A DNA stretch of 64,000 nucleotides from Pholiota molesta. Lineage: Eukaryota; Basidiomycota; Agaricomycetes; Agaricales; Strophariaceae. The notes under the pieces are model-generated. The model searched no databases and was not told the DNA's origin. It saw only the letters and a program-made list of their open reading frames with translations. The translations under genes and the position numbers were made by a program. The stretch's first letter is position 1, and every line of letters begins with the position of its first letter. Shown in pieces: positions 22,750 to 33,008 of the stretch. The stretch spans positions 496,001 through 560,000 of the forward strand of contig JACGCK010000012.1 of assembly GCA_014925825.1 (NCBI GenBank), written 5' to 3'.

Positions 22750-24584
22750 CGATTAAGCAGCTCGACACTGCAGGTGGTGGAGGCGTGAAGGATAGTGGGT
22801 GTACTTGTGACGACCGGCGCGTAGAGTTGGGCTGATGAGAAAGAGGGGCGGCGTAAACTAAGCTAATTGGCGACGAGGCGAATAGGTTGTTGACATGGCA
22901 TGGGAGAAAAGGTCAAAGACCAGTTTCGGTCACAGTCAACTCTTATTCTTTCTCCGACATCTTCCTTCTCTCCTCCATCATCCTCGGCTACTCGAGGCTC
23001 ATACATATCATCCTGGCTCGTATGCTAGCCATATAATACGACTCTATGGGACATGTTTGTTCGATGGACGTATAAATTCTGTTGGCAGACGTCGTCGAAA
23101 CCGCTCTGACAGAGCTCACTTAGGTTCTTAGTCTCACATTCGGACTCCCACCACTACGGAAAACACTCTCATATCTATCTTCTCGTCTACACGGTATCCA
23201 TCCCAATGTCTGCTACTTCAGCCGCCAAAGTTGAAAGAGCCCATCCTTGACTTCGATGTTCCCAAGCCGACGCGAACGGCAGACCGACCTTTTCGCCCGA
23301 GACCACACGGTCGATCTTCTAAAATCATTTTTTTGACATTCTTGGGCATCTCGATAACACGCGAAGCCATACATAGTATAAGTGGATATAACCCACATCA
23401 TTTTTGCAACACTTGAACAAGTACACGCGACCATTCTGATCTCAATCGTCGCATCTAGCTTGAATGGGATCTTCTGACATGTGATGGGGTCATGAGCAAC
23501 CTTGAGCAACCTACCAGTGTTATGGACTATAAAGAAGGCCAATATTCACCAGTGGACTGTGGTAGGTGCCATCATCCTCACAATTCTGCATATTGACCAA
23601 AATTTCTACAACGCTCTTATTGCATCCCAGCCAAAGCCTTTGTCGAAACCATCTCGTAAGATTTCAATTACAGCTGTCTATGAACTTCATTTGCTTCTTT
23701 AAAATAAATGAAATGACACAGCGCGCTGATGCGATCTCCAAAAACTTTATTCTCCAATCTCAAAGGACAAATCATTGTTCCGGATCAGGTTGTAGTATCT
23801 AACTCTCACCGTCATTTGGAAGCATTTGGGACAGCTGGAACGTTCGTTCAGGACCTGCTTCAATTGGGATACATACATCCCAAAACTCGGTCCCGAACTG
23901 AATGACTTTTGTTAGCCGGAACTAATGTAAGAGCTATCTTTTCAAACGCGCATTTGCGTAAAGCATTCGATTTCGCGTTCTCTGATCGCAGATTGGGTCT
24001 TGAGATACTGGTTTGTGCCCATTGAACGGCTTCGAAAATCTTGCAATTCAGTCCCGAGGATTGAGGCTTGGAGCCTGGTGCGTTTCACTCTCCAATTCTG
24101 ATGCTTGATTTAGACTTTCCATTATGTACCTGGATAATTGCGGCCAATGCATGTATGAAGGGCGTATGGAAACAGACTTTGACGGTCGATGGCCTTTTTA
24201 TGCTGACTTTATTGACATGAAGGATCAGCTCCGCAAGTGCGCCTTATTGGAATCTATACAATAACAATCAACGAATCAACCCATTACTTCAGGGTGTTTA
24301 AGCGCCCAGTGCAATTTCAAGTGAGCCACGGTGTTAACCGAGATACTTTCGATCAGCTGCCCACAAGTTATGGTCTTTCTGTCACTTTCTTCATCCCCAA
24401 TAACAACATTACAATTAAAGTGCCTACATGCGATTAAACAACTCACAACATGCCTGAATACGGGCTTCGTCCATCATTATACATAGGTATTATGGTAAAT
24501 ATATCTATCAAGAATACACTCAGCACTTCATCATTATCATGCTCGCCAGACGAGACTCACCAAATAGTTTGACAGAGCAACGCA
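22750..24584. other. intergenic, no gene recognised
   Basis: About 1.8 kb between the LIM start and the kinase-like 3' fragment. Short frames at 23213-23542 (minus) and 24237-24437 (plus) match nothing I recognise, and their composition is not convincing. Confidence 0.4.
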
Positions 24585-25122
24585 CTAAATATCGGCTTCC
24601 TCGTCGTCCCAAGGCCTGTCCAGCCGGCGAGAATGTCTGAACTTGAACGGCTTGGATCCTCCCGCGTGCTTCGTCAGATAACGCTCGAGAACATAACCAA
24701 TTGCGCCCTCCTCGTCCTGCGACTTTCTAGCTCGCCGGAATTCGTCGTTCGTTTCATCCTCTCCTTGTATGCGTGCAATGCCAAAGTCGATCATGAAGAC
24801 CTTAAACTGCCGCGCGTCCCCTTGTAGCTCCAATTCAAGTTCATGTGGACCCGGTAGCAGCTCCCAGGAATTGTTCGGCGAGCCCACGAAACGCCCGTGG
24901 ACAGGGACGACGAGGATGTTCTCCAGCCTGATATCGCGGTTGAGGACCCCCAAATCGCCTACGTCTTGGACGAGCTTGACCGCCGCCTTCCCTATATCGT
25001 GCCACAGCTCTTGGTTCGGTATTCGTTCGGGGATGTCGCGTAGAGGATAGGAGGGTGATTTGTATTCCATCAGCAGCCCCTGCACGGGGGCTACTCCGCG
25101 GCTTCTTCTGGCCTTGTCGCGT
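24585..25122 (-). pseudogene. kinase-like gene, 3' fragment downstream of the retrotransposon
   Basis: C-terminal half of a FunK1-like fungal protein kinase domain. It carries a catalytic-loop sequence GVLNRDIRLENILV (Asn where most kinases have His of HRD, with the Asp and the downstream Asn kept), the metal-binding VFMIDFGIAR, and a tail ending at stop 24585. Its 5' half lies 7.1 kb away at 32224-33008. When the element and one target duplicate are left out, the two halves join without a frame change, so this was one gene. As it stands, the fragment has only an LTR upstream and no start codon of its own in a proper context. TSD copy GCGT is at 25119-25122. Confidence 0.8.
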
Positions 25123-25349
25123 TGGAGGCTGCCTAGAGCCGGAAGCGGGGTGCTGGCTGTCAGCTAGCTGAAAGCCTGAGAAAGCTCGTCTGTGAGCGGG
25201 AGGTGCTCGTCTGAGAGCGCGGAACGGAATGGAACAGGAACGAATCGATAGCGGATGATGAGGTATGCTACGAACATGCGAGAAAGTGTCTAAGGTCGTT
25301 CGGGCTCCGCTCGGCCCGGCTCCGCCGGCACCGCCACAGCACCGCCACA
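25123..25349 (-). repeat. left LTR (3' LTR of the element), 227 bp
   Basis: Begins TGGAGGCTGCC and ends ACCGCCACA on the plus strand. Same as the right LTR except for one missing G at 25198-25200. Confidence 0.95.
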
Positions 25350-25361
25350 TCTGCCCCCCTT
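25350..25361 (-). other. polypurine tract of the element
   Basis: On the minus strand AAGGGGGGCAGA lies immediately before the 3' LTR start TGTGGCGG. This is the expected position for the plus-strand primer. A perfect 8 bp inverted repeat (25367-25374 / 25378-25385) sits just upstream of it in element orientation. Confidence 0.75.
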
Positions 25362-25707
25362 CTAGTGTTGTCCGACTCGGACAACCTGGGATGGACTTCA
25401 TTGGAAAACGCTTGCTCCGCGCCACTCGATCCACCACCCAGCAGTGCACACGTGGGTGCATCGGATGACCGGGGAGGTATCCATGATTGTTGGCGTCAAA
25501 CAATCGATGGTTTTAGGGAGTGTTTCCCGGTACGGGTTCAGTGTCTATGAACTCGTCCGTCATCCTTGCTTCGGCTTCTTCGATATCGAGGTCGTCTTGC
25601 GTTGGTTTTGTTTTCTCTTGGATATAGTGTGTCGAGTAAGGTACCTCTTAATGGAATATAGTGTCGCATTCGTCGAGAGTGGGTGATACCTTTTAATGGT
25701 AACCCAG

Positions 25708-28700
25708 TTAATGTACATAGCGAGAAAGAATTAGAAAACTCAGCGAATATAATACGTGGTTCTGACCACTTGGGGTTAATTTGTTAATTGATTTGAAGTT
25801 GAAATCAGAGGCCGAGTCGTAGACTTGGACGAGGTCTCCTATTTTGAACTTGGTGATGGGTGAGTTGGAGTCGAACGTCTCTTTGCGGCGGTCGGCTTCG
25901 TATAGTGAGGCGAGATGGGCATTGGATCGGAAGGTTTCAGCAAGCGTAAAGTTTGTGTGGGTGTCTGCTGGCGTCGTCGGGTTTGGGATCAATGGTAATG
26001 AGTCGTCTTTGCGGAATGGTAATGCAAAGAGGAGTTCGCGGGCAGTGGCATTGAGGGCGGGGAGCAATACGATCATTGAGCTGTCGGATGGCTTCATCGA
26101 AGTGTTCTGGCCAGTTCGTTGGGATTGACTTGATGTCCATGGTCGGGTCATCTTCATCTTCATCATGGTTTGGGGCGCATAGTTTCTTAAGTCGTCCAAG
26201 CAGTAGTTGGTTCGCGTTTTCGATCAGGCCGTTGACCCAAGGTGCGTATGCAGGTGTTGTAATGTGGAGTATGTCTCTCTCTTCACAAAACACATCGACT
26301 TCTTGATTGTCGAAGTGGGACCCTCCATCGGCCATGAATGTGATTGGGTTGGCATATCCCATGCAGATGTTCCTCAGTGAGTTGACGGTTGATTTCCCAG
26401 TGCCGGCTTGTTTGAGTTTTGTGCCCCATACAAAGCCTGAGTACGTGTCGATGTATAGGCCGACTGTTTTGTAGCCGCCTTTTCCGAGGGGTAGGGAGAG
26501 GTAATCGCCTGCTATAGCTGGAATGGGTGTGTACGTCGGATGGGTTGTAGGGCCGAGTTTCGTGTCGGAGCACCGAAGGATTTGCATTTCGGGCATTCGA
26601 GTTGGGCTTGTCGACAGTCGGTTAGCATTCCTGGCCAGAAGTATTTGTCGCGGAGGTGTAGCTGGATGTGCTCAGGTCCGAAGCATCCGTTTTCGATATG
26701 TGTTTTCAGCGCGGTGTCGAAGCCTTGGTCAACTGGGATGCATTCTGTTCTAGCTACGCGGTCGTTGGCTTTGTTGCTGACTTTCCATAGTTTGTCTTCC
26801 GCAATCATGAAGTCTTTGGCACGATGCGCTGCCTTTCGCTTGTCAGCTGGTGTGTTGCCTGCTGTTTTCCAAGGAGGTGATGGACGATTGGGTTGAAGAA
26901 GATGTCGTTGGCGAAGCGGGTCTCTAAGGGTGCGGGGGTGTTCTGAGTGTTGAGATGTTGAGGATGTCGTTCGTGATGCCTTGTTAGCTTCCCAATCCGC
27001 GAGGACTGTGTAGTGTGATCCATCTGCGTCGGTTCGTGGTCGTCCTTCCCACATGCGGCTCAAACCGTCGGCCACAGGATTTTCGATGCCGGGGCGGTGT
27101 CGGATTGCTATAATGTTGTGTGCCAGTATAGACTCTTTCCAACGACTGTGATGAACACTCATCTTTTCTTGTACGAGGCAGTCCCGTAGCGCTTGGCAGT
27201 CCGTTTCGAGTTCGATTGGCGCTCCATATATGTAGGGTGCAAATTCGTCCAGGCTGTATTTTAGTGCAGCGAACTCTAACAGGAACGGTTCGTACTTAGC
27301 TTCGCTCTTGGACGTTCGTTTGAACAGAAACTGATGGGGTGCCATCGGGTTGTTTCTTTCCCATCGGTTCCCATTGTCGTGAACGCTTGCGATATGAAGC
27401 CGGCGAAACCATTCATACACCCGTCTGTTGTGACGCGGAAGGGTCGGCCATCGTATTGGGGGGGTTTGAGTAGTGGTTCTTCGGAGAGTAGGCACTTCAG
27501 CGTGATGAATGCCTTTTGTTGTTCATCGCCCCATTTGTCCTTGAGCGATGAAGATGCTAGGGCTCTCTTGTAGGCTCCCTTTCGCGTGCGCCAGTTGCCA
27601 CTAGGTTGTTCGATCTTCACATCGCGCGTTAGGTCTGAAAGTGGTGCCGCGATCCGAGCATAGTTGATGATGAGTCGTCGAAAGAAGTTGGTTAGGCCGA
27701 GGAATCCCATAAGTTGTTGTACTGTCTCTGGTACTGGCCATTTCACCACGGCTCCGACTTTGTCCAGGTTCGGTCGAATGCCTTGAGGTCCCACCATTGC
27801 GCCAGCGAAGAGGACTTCCGTGAAGAAGAGTTTGGTCTTGCTCGGTGACAGCGAGAGGTTCCTAGAGCGGCAGCGGTCAAAGAAGCGTCGGAGATTCTGT
27901 ATTTTGGTTTCAAAAACATCACCTGGTATGCATATATCATCCATCCAGTTTACGAGTTCTCTTCCGATCATGTCGTCGAGGGCGATGGCTACCATTTCGC
28001 AAAATGTCGTTGGTGCTCCTGTGAGTCCGAATGGCATCCTGAGGTAGACGTAGTATCCTCGGCCTTCGACATAGAATGCAACATAGGGTACTGATTCGTC
28101 GTCGAGTGGTACAGCATAATAACCGGCTGCAAAGTCAATGACACTTGCCCATCTGTGGCCAGCCGCGAATTCGTGTTTGCGCTTCAAGTCTCCGACTGGG
28201 AATGGTGGTACCTGTGTGGCTTTATTCAGTGCATTAAAGGCATGGCATACCCTCCATTTGGTCTTCGTTTCATGGGGTGCCATTCCTTCGACGGCTTTGA
28301 GTAGTGCTTCGTTCGTTTCCCCTGGTAGGATGACTTCTTCCCAGAATGGAGGTAGTCCGTTGCGTATACATTCGGCGTTGACTTCTCGGAGAACTTCTGT
28401 TCGTGTTAGACCTGTTTTGCCTGCGTCTTTCGGTGCGAGATTTGTGCTGCTGAGGTTTTTAATGAACTCGCCTGGTACTTTTTGGATAATATGGGCTTTC
28501 TCCATGTCGTCGAGGATTTCATTGAACCATCCTTTCTGTGCTTCGGTTACCGGTCGTTGATTGATCTTCGTTGTGAATTTCGTTTCCGGGTCGAGGTTGA
28601 GCTTGTGTGTGTACCAGTCCACATAGAGGACTTCGCTAAGGGATAGGGCAAAGATATCAGCATATTCACTGACGAGTGTCTCGACTCGCTCTCTTTGGTC

Positions 28701-30229
28701 TTGAGTTAAATCGTTTCCAATCTCTATCTTCTCGAGAATTTCGGCGATCCGTTTCTTCGCGAATGGTTCTTGTATCCTCGGTGAGTCATTGTTTCCTCTA
28801 TTGATCTTGAATTTCTCATTGTTGACGTCGCCTAGGATGTGGATTGGTGTTGCCTCGTCGTTCGTTGTCTCGCTGGTGTCCTCGGATGGTTGGATGTCGG
28901 CCATTTGTCGCAGTGTGTTGAGTCGATCTTGGAGTTGGTGGATCCGCGCCTCGGATTGTATGAGCGCTGCCAGTTGATCTTGGTTGGTCGTCTTCGTTGT
29001 GTCGATCCCGAATAGAGCGCCGATTTGTCGTGTTTGTCGGTGGAATCTCCATGACACTGCTGCATCCTGGGTTGCATCTTCTCGCTGTTTCTTGATGTCC
29101 TCGTAGTTCCGTGGTCGACATCCTTGGGTTGGTGGGATTGTATGGGTGGTCTCATGTGCGTTGTCGATGTCCTTCGCTATTTGCTGTTGGCGTTGTTGTT
29201 CCGCTTTTTTGGCGATTTGGGCAGGGTGGAGTGGAGTATGCGGTTGTTGTACTGGGTTGCATTCACGGCTCTCATTGAGGTTGAGGAAGGTTGCCCATCT
29301 GGTTTCTGCCCAAGGTTCGTCAGATCGCTGTAGTAAGTTTATTCGGGTGTACTCAGCTTCGAGTTCCACGTCGCATGCTTCTTCTTTTTGTCTGCCGAGT
29401 AGCTTCGCACGACAGGTTCTATTGTGTTTCGCTTTGGCCTCGGCGTTCCTGGTCTGCCGTTCTTGTTCGAGTTGACAGGCCACAAGTTTCGCTTTCATCC
29501 GTTTCTGCTCTTCGTATTCATCTGGGGGGATCCTGCTTCGGCACGAGCGTGGGCTTGACGGTGTTGCTGGTCCTGGTTCCGTCGTGATAGCCATGATGTT
29601 GGGTGTGATTGGGATTTCTATATTTGTTAGCTCCACGCGTTCTTCACCATCTTTGATTGTGATGATGTCCGTTTCGTAGTCGTGTACTGCTTTTACCTGC
29701 TTGAGCCACGGTTTGCCGAGGATGACGTCGAACGCGTTTTTGCAGTCGAAGACTTCGAACACGCTTTGAGTCTCCGTGCCTCCTACTGTGACGCCTCCCT
29801 GCCATCTGCCCATGGATCTGATTTGCGCGTCATTTGCGACCTTGATGAGTGTGTTCGACGGTCCTAGTGGGCTTAAACAGTGTCCATATCGGTCCCATCT
29901 GTTCTTCGAGATGCAGTTCTTTGATGCGCCGTCGTCGACTTGGCCAGTCGCTCTAACGATTGCGTTTTGTGGGCCTTTTAGCTGTATTCGCTGTAGGAAT
30001 GGTTTTGTTTGCTCGTTCTCCTCTTCCGTTCCCATCTGCATAATCCTTTCTCTGACGGGCACTTCGTACTTGTAAATCTGTGATGCATTTTGTTGTGTAG
30101 GTACATCGATAATAGTACTAGTAACGTCCCGGGTGCCGGCTGTTTCAGCAAGAGAGAGCGCTGGGCTTCTCGATCTTCCTACGCATTCAACAGTCTCCGA
30201 GGTATTTGTTGGAGGAGATGCACGGCCCT
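25708..30229 (-). CDS. pol: pol polyprotein (protease, RT, RNase H, integrase), with frame breaks
   Basis: The main frame runs to 27276 and is open upstream of ATG-less 30062 into gag. Protease: QVDDGASKNCIS with Asp-Asp-Gly-Ala at the catalytic position and FDVILGKPWL. Reverse transcriptase: WRVCHAFNALNKAT, FAAGYYAVPL, RMPFGLTGAPTTFCEM and the active-site WMDD (VNWMDDICIPGD). RNase H: RVTTDGCMNGFAGF, ELETDCQALRDCL, ADGLSR. Integrase: zinc region H..H..CPKCKSFG, then core GDYLSLPL, TFMADGGSHFDN and NGLIENANQLLL (DDE). A last segment with KFKIGDLVQVYD follows. The frame changes at TTT 27319-27321 and TTT 26558-26560 (one base short each) and at GGGG 26059-26062 (one extra). No chromodomain was recognised. 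Confidence 0.85.
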
Positions 30230-30257
30230 CTATGTGCGCATCTCCTGGCCATTTCCC
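30213..30257 (-). promoter_or_regulatory. candidate -1 ribosomal frameshift signal between gag and pol
   Basis: On the minus strand, gag codons GGA AAT preceded by G form the heptamer G GGA AAT (30251-30257), which fits the X XXY YYZ slippery rule. Four bases later a perfect 9 bp stem AGGAGATGC / GCATCTCCT (30238-30246 and 30213-30221) encloses a 16 nt loop that contains the gag stop TAG. The -1 frame is open from about 30297 through the gag stop into pol. Caveat: the same frame relation would result from one base missing in the GGG or AAA run. Confidence 0.6.
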
Positions 30258-31663
30258 TGGTATACTGTCTCGTCGTCGAATTGAAGTGATTCAGTGTCAT
30301 ATATCGCGGCGCTGTAGTAAACTGGTGCTTCGTCGGTCGATGTGATTTGGGAGACGCGGACGGTGTCGAAGCGTGTGCGAGAGTAGAGGGCTCTGCTGAT
30401 AAACGTGCGCCAGTTTTGTTCACGTCTGTCGAGTTGGGCTGTGGGGTTTATGCATCCTCCGGTCGCGATTGTGGCGATGTGGCCCGTGTAGCCGCAGCGG
30501 AAGCATTCGCGGGACCCGATCTGGGCGGTACCCGGTCGAAGTGGGTATACAGTCGTTAGGAAGTTGGCATCCTGGAGGTTTGGGTGGAGTGCGTTCCATG
30601 TGGCGAGTGCGGTTTCGTACAGCGCCGTGCCTGCCGCGTCGTTCGAGTACATTGCCGATGCGGCGATGGCTCTCTTGGCTAATTCCTGGACGTCGAGGCT
30701 GGGCGGTTGTGTTCGTTGGTTCGGCGATGGTGTCTGCGGTGTCTGCGGTGTCGGTGGTAGCTTGTAGACGGGTTGGGTTTGGCCTGGGCGCAGGGTGCTC
30801 GGTGTGGACCAGAAGAGGTTTCCGTCGTTTGGGTTCTGTCGTGCGCCGGGTGTGATGTAGCGTGGGGTTTGGGGTGTTTGCCATTGAATGTGAGGGGGCG
30901 TGTCTCGTGGTTTGAAGGGTGGGGTGAATGGTGCAGCTGCTGTAGGGGTGATTGGTGATTGGTAGGGCTGTGGGGCAATGTATGCTGGTGGTTGGGCTGG
31001 TGTGAATGGTGTGCTGATTGATTGGTTGCTGAATTGTGATGTAAGTGCTGTCATCGTCGTTGTAGGTGCCTTTTGTGTTATCGCGAGTAAGTCAAGGTGG
31101 TTCTTGAGGCTGGTGTACGTGATGGCGTTGACTTGCGCGAGGAAGTCCTTCCATGTTGTGGCGGTTTTTCCTGTCGAATCTAGTGCTAGACGTATTGCAA
31201 GAGGGAGCGCGTCACGTACTGAGGTGATGAGAAGGCCGCCGTCATCTCCTATTGCGTTGACCAGGGTCTTGACTTGTTCGGCCCAGGCGATGTGTGAGAG
31301 GATTTGCTCGTTTGCGGGCCCGACCGTGCAGCCGACACTTGCGTCGTCGAGTTTCAGTTGGGTGAGCGTTGCCTGTAGGTAGTCTCGTGTGGGGATGTTA
31401 ACCGTCGGTTTGGGCCATCGTTCCGTGAACGCTGCATAGAAGGCTTTCCAGTCTGCTAATTCGGGTGGTGTTCGGGCTTGGTACCATAATTCGGCGGTAT
31501 GGGCAGGTTCTAGATTGTAGGCGAACTTGTAGTGCTTGCGGGCTAGAGTGGTGGTCTCGTCGAATTGGCGTTCCAGTTTACGGAACCATGTGTGGGGTTT
31601 CTCTTCGGCGTTCGCGTAGTCGCCGCGGAAGAGCTTGAGGTCGTTGTCGTTCGATGGTGTCAT
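30230..31663 (-). CDS. gag: gag polyprotein of the Ty3/gypsy element
   Basis: A 477-codon frame from ATG 31663 to TAG 30230-30232. The N-terminal half has the retrotransposon gag (capsid) character (WFRKLERQFDET, LADWKAFYAAFTERWPKP, ALPLAIRLALDSTGKTATTWKDFL). A Pro/Gln/Thr-rich linker follows, then a single zinc-knuckle-like motif CFRCGYTGHIATIATGGC. In that motif C-x2-C-x4-H is normal, but the last Cys is eight rather than four residues after His. gag ends without protease or pol. The pol frame overlaps its last about 20 codons in the -1 frame, so pol is probably made by frameshifting (see 30213-30257). Confidence 0.88.
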   Translation of the reverse strand: MTPSNDNDLKLFRGDYANAEEKPHTWFRKLERQFDETTTLARKHYKFAYNLEPAHTAELWYQARTPPELADWKAFYAAFTERWPKPTVNIPTRDYLQATLTQLKLDDASVGCTVGPANEQILSHIAWAEQVKTLVNAIGDDGGLLITSVRDALPLAIRLALDSTGKTATTWKDFLAQVNAITYTSLKNHLDLLAITQKAPTTTMTALTSQFSNQSISTPFTPAQPPAYIAPQPYQSPITPTAAAPFTPPFKPRDTPPHIQWQTPQTPRYITPGARQNPNDGNLFWSTPSTLRPGQTQPVYKLPPTPQTPQTPSPNQRTQPPSLDVQELAKRAIAASAMYSNDAAGTALYETALATWNALHPNLQDANFLTTVYPLRPGTAQIGSRECFRCGYTGHIATIATGGCINPTAQLDRREQNWRTFISRALYSRTRFDTVRVSQITSTDEAPVYYSAAIYDTESLQFDDETVYQGNGQEMRT

Positions 31664-31974
31664 TTCGTTGTCGGTTTCGGGGGTTGGGGGTCGGTTCTGT
31701 GCTATCGTTGTCTCTGTGTCGGTTGTTGGTGATGCTGCTGGGCTGTTAGTCGCTTCTGTTGTCGTGAGGCTTGATTCTGACGAGGTTGCTGGGGTGTATG
31801 TGAGGATAGGTGTACTGATTGTTCGGTTGTGCTGTCTGCGGTCTCGGGCTAGTATTGCTTCGGTGCGGATTGCGTTGGTGATTTGTCGTGCGGTCTCGGT
31901 GACTCCTCCTGGTCGTGCTACGCTGCTCCGTCTGTTTGCCAGTTTGTCTATCGGGCACGTGTGGTCGTCGAATT

Positions 31975-31991
31975 CTCTCTCGTCACCAAGA
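31975..31991 (-). other. probable primer-binding site of the element
   Basis: Element sequence right after the 5' LTR reads TCTTGGTGACGAGAGAG on the minus strand. The TGG three bases in would pair with a tRNA CCA end, with TGACGAGAGAG complementary to the acceptor side. I cannot name the tRNA. Confidence 0.5.
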
Positions 31992-32219
31992 TGGAGGCTG
32001 CCTAGAGCCGGAAGCGGGGTGCTGGCTGTCAGCTAGCTGAAAGCCTGAGAAAGCTCGTCTGTGAGCGGGGAGGTGCTCGTCTGAGAGCGCGGAACGGAAT
32101 GGAACAGGAACGAATCGATAGCGGATGATGAGGTATGCTACGAACATGCGAGAAAGTGTCTAAGGTCGTTCGGGCTCCGCTCGGCCCGGCTCCGCCGGCA
32201 CCGCCACAGCACCGCCACA
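31992..32219 (-). repeat. right LTR (5' LTR of the element), 228 bp
   Basis: Same sequence as the left LTR with one extra G (GGGG in GAGCGGGGAGG). It directly abuts the GCGT target duplicate at 32220-32223 and the broken kinase exon. Confidence 0.95.
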
Positions 32220-32223
32220 GCGT

Positions 32224-33008
32224 ACGCGAACTGTACCATAGAGGACCGGGACCTTCTCGCCTTGAACATCAGCCAACGTTCGATACACTTCCAGCTCTTG
32301 CGCGTATAGTTTGTCGCACCACTTCTGGAGGTATGCTTCGCGATGCCCAGGTGTCCACTTCTGGTTGAAAGCGTCCTTCGCCGATTTATAGTCCTCGTCA
32401 CTCCCACCACTCGTTGATGTCGATTCTCCCTCTGAATTATGTCCATCGTACCAAGAATCCCCTTCGACGTCATCAGAAACTTTGATTTCTGGCTTTTGAT
32501 TCCGGGGCAATGCCTGGAACGCGAGGAAATCCGCCTCGATATCCGGTGTCCACTCGGAAGCCTCATAATCGTCCCGAAGCCCCTTCGCAAAGCGCCTATC
32601 GCAGAGCTTGAGGATCATATGCGCCGTCCCAGACAGCCGTTTCTTCTTCGGGATGCGCCATGCGCGCGACGTCTCTCGACTGTACGACACAAGGTCGACC
32701 AAGAGCACGCAGGAGAAGGTCGTCGACAGCGTCCGGACGACCTGCACGGCCATGGAGATGGGCTTCTTCGCGCGCCGTGCAGCAGCATTATCCGCCTCCG
32801 GCTGGTCGCCCGCCTCTTCCGGGTAATAGTCGACCTGGATTACGGATCCGTCTGGATAGGGATAGTGGCGCACTTGGGGGGCGTCGTCGACGACTTTGGC
32901 CATGGGCACAATAAGCTCGTCCGTCGTATGGAAGGAATGCAGAGGAAGGGTCCGGGCGACGAGTGCATCAATTGACGCCTTATGGCCCACGCATGCCCAG
33001 TACCCCAT
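32224..33008 (-). pseudogene. kinase-like gene, 5' fragment cut by the retrotransposon
   Basis: N-terminal part of the FunK1-like kinase gene from ATG 33008. It includes FSCVLLVDLVSYSRETSRAW, the SGTAHMILKLCDRRFAKGLR stretch (shared by this fungal family), an acidic Ser-rich insert and WCDKLYAQELEVYRTLADVQ followed by VPVLYGTVRVR. The frame then runs into the LTR and stops at 32160, adding about 20 unrelated residues. The product would lack the catalytic loop and DFG motif. The missing half is at 24585-25122 on the same strand. Confidence 0.8.

Larger units (their letters stand above)
25123..32219 (-). mobile_element. Ty3/gypsy LTR retrotransposon inserted in a kinase-like gene
   Basis: A 7097 bp element whose genes read on the minus strand, so its 5' LTR is on the right (31992-32219) and its 3' LTR on the left (25123-25349). 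Both LTRs start TG and end CA in either reading direction. They are identical apart from one G in a run (GGG at 25198-25200, GGGG in the other copy). The flanks show a 4 bp target duplication GCGT (25119-25122 and 32220-32223). Inside are gag, then pol in the order protease, reverse transcriptase, RNase H, integrase, which is the Ty3/gypsy (Metaviridae) order. Near-identical LTRs mean recent insertion. pol shows three frame changes at homopolymers, so whether the copy is active cannot be settled from this sequence. Confidence 0.93.

Noticed and set aside
24585..33008. Two separate kinase-like genes
   Set aside because: Target-site duplicate and frame-exact joining show one gene split by the element.
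24585..33008. Solo LTR or nested older elements around the retrotransposon
   Set aside because: No third LTR copy or other transposon domain was seen.
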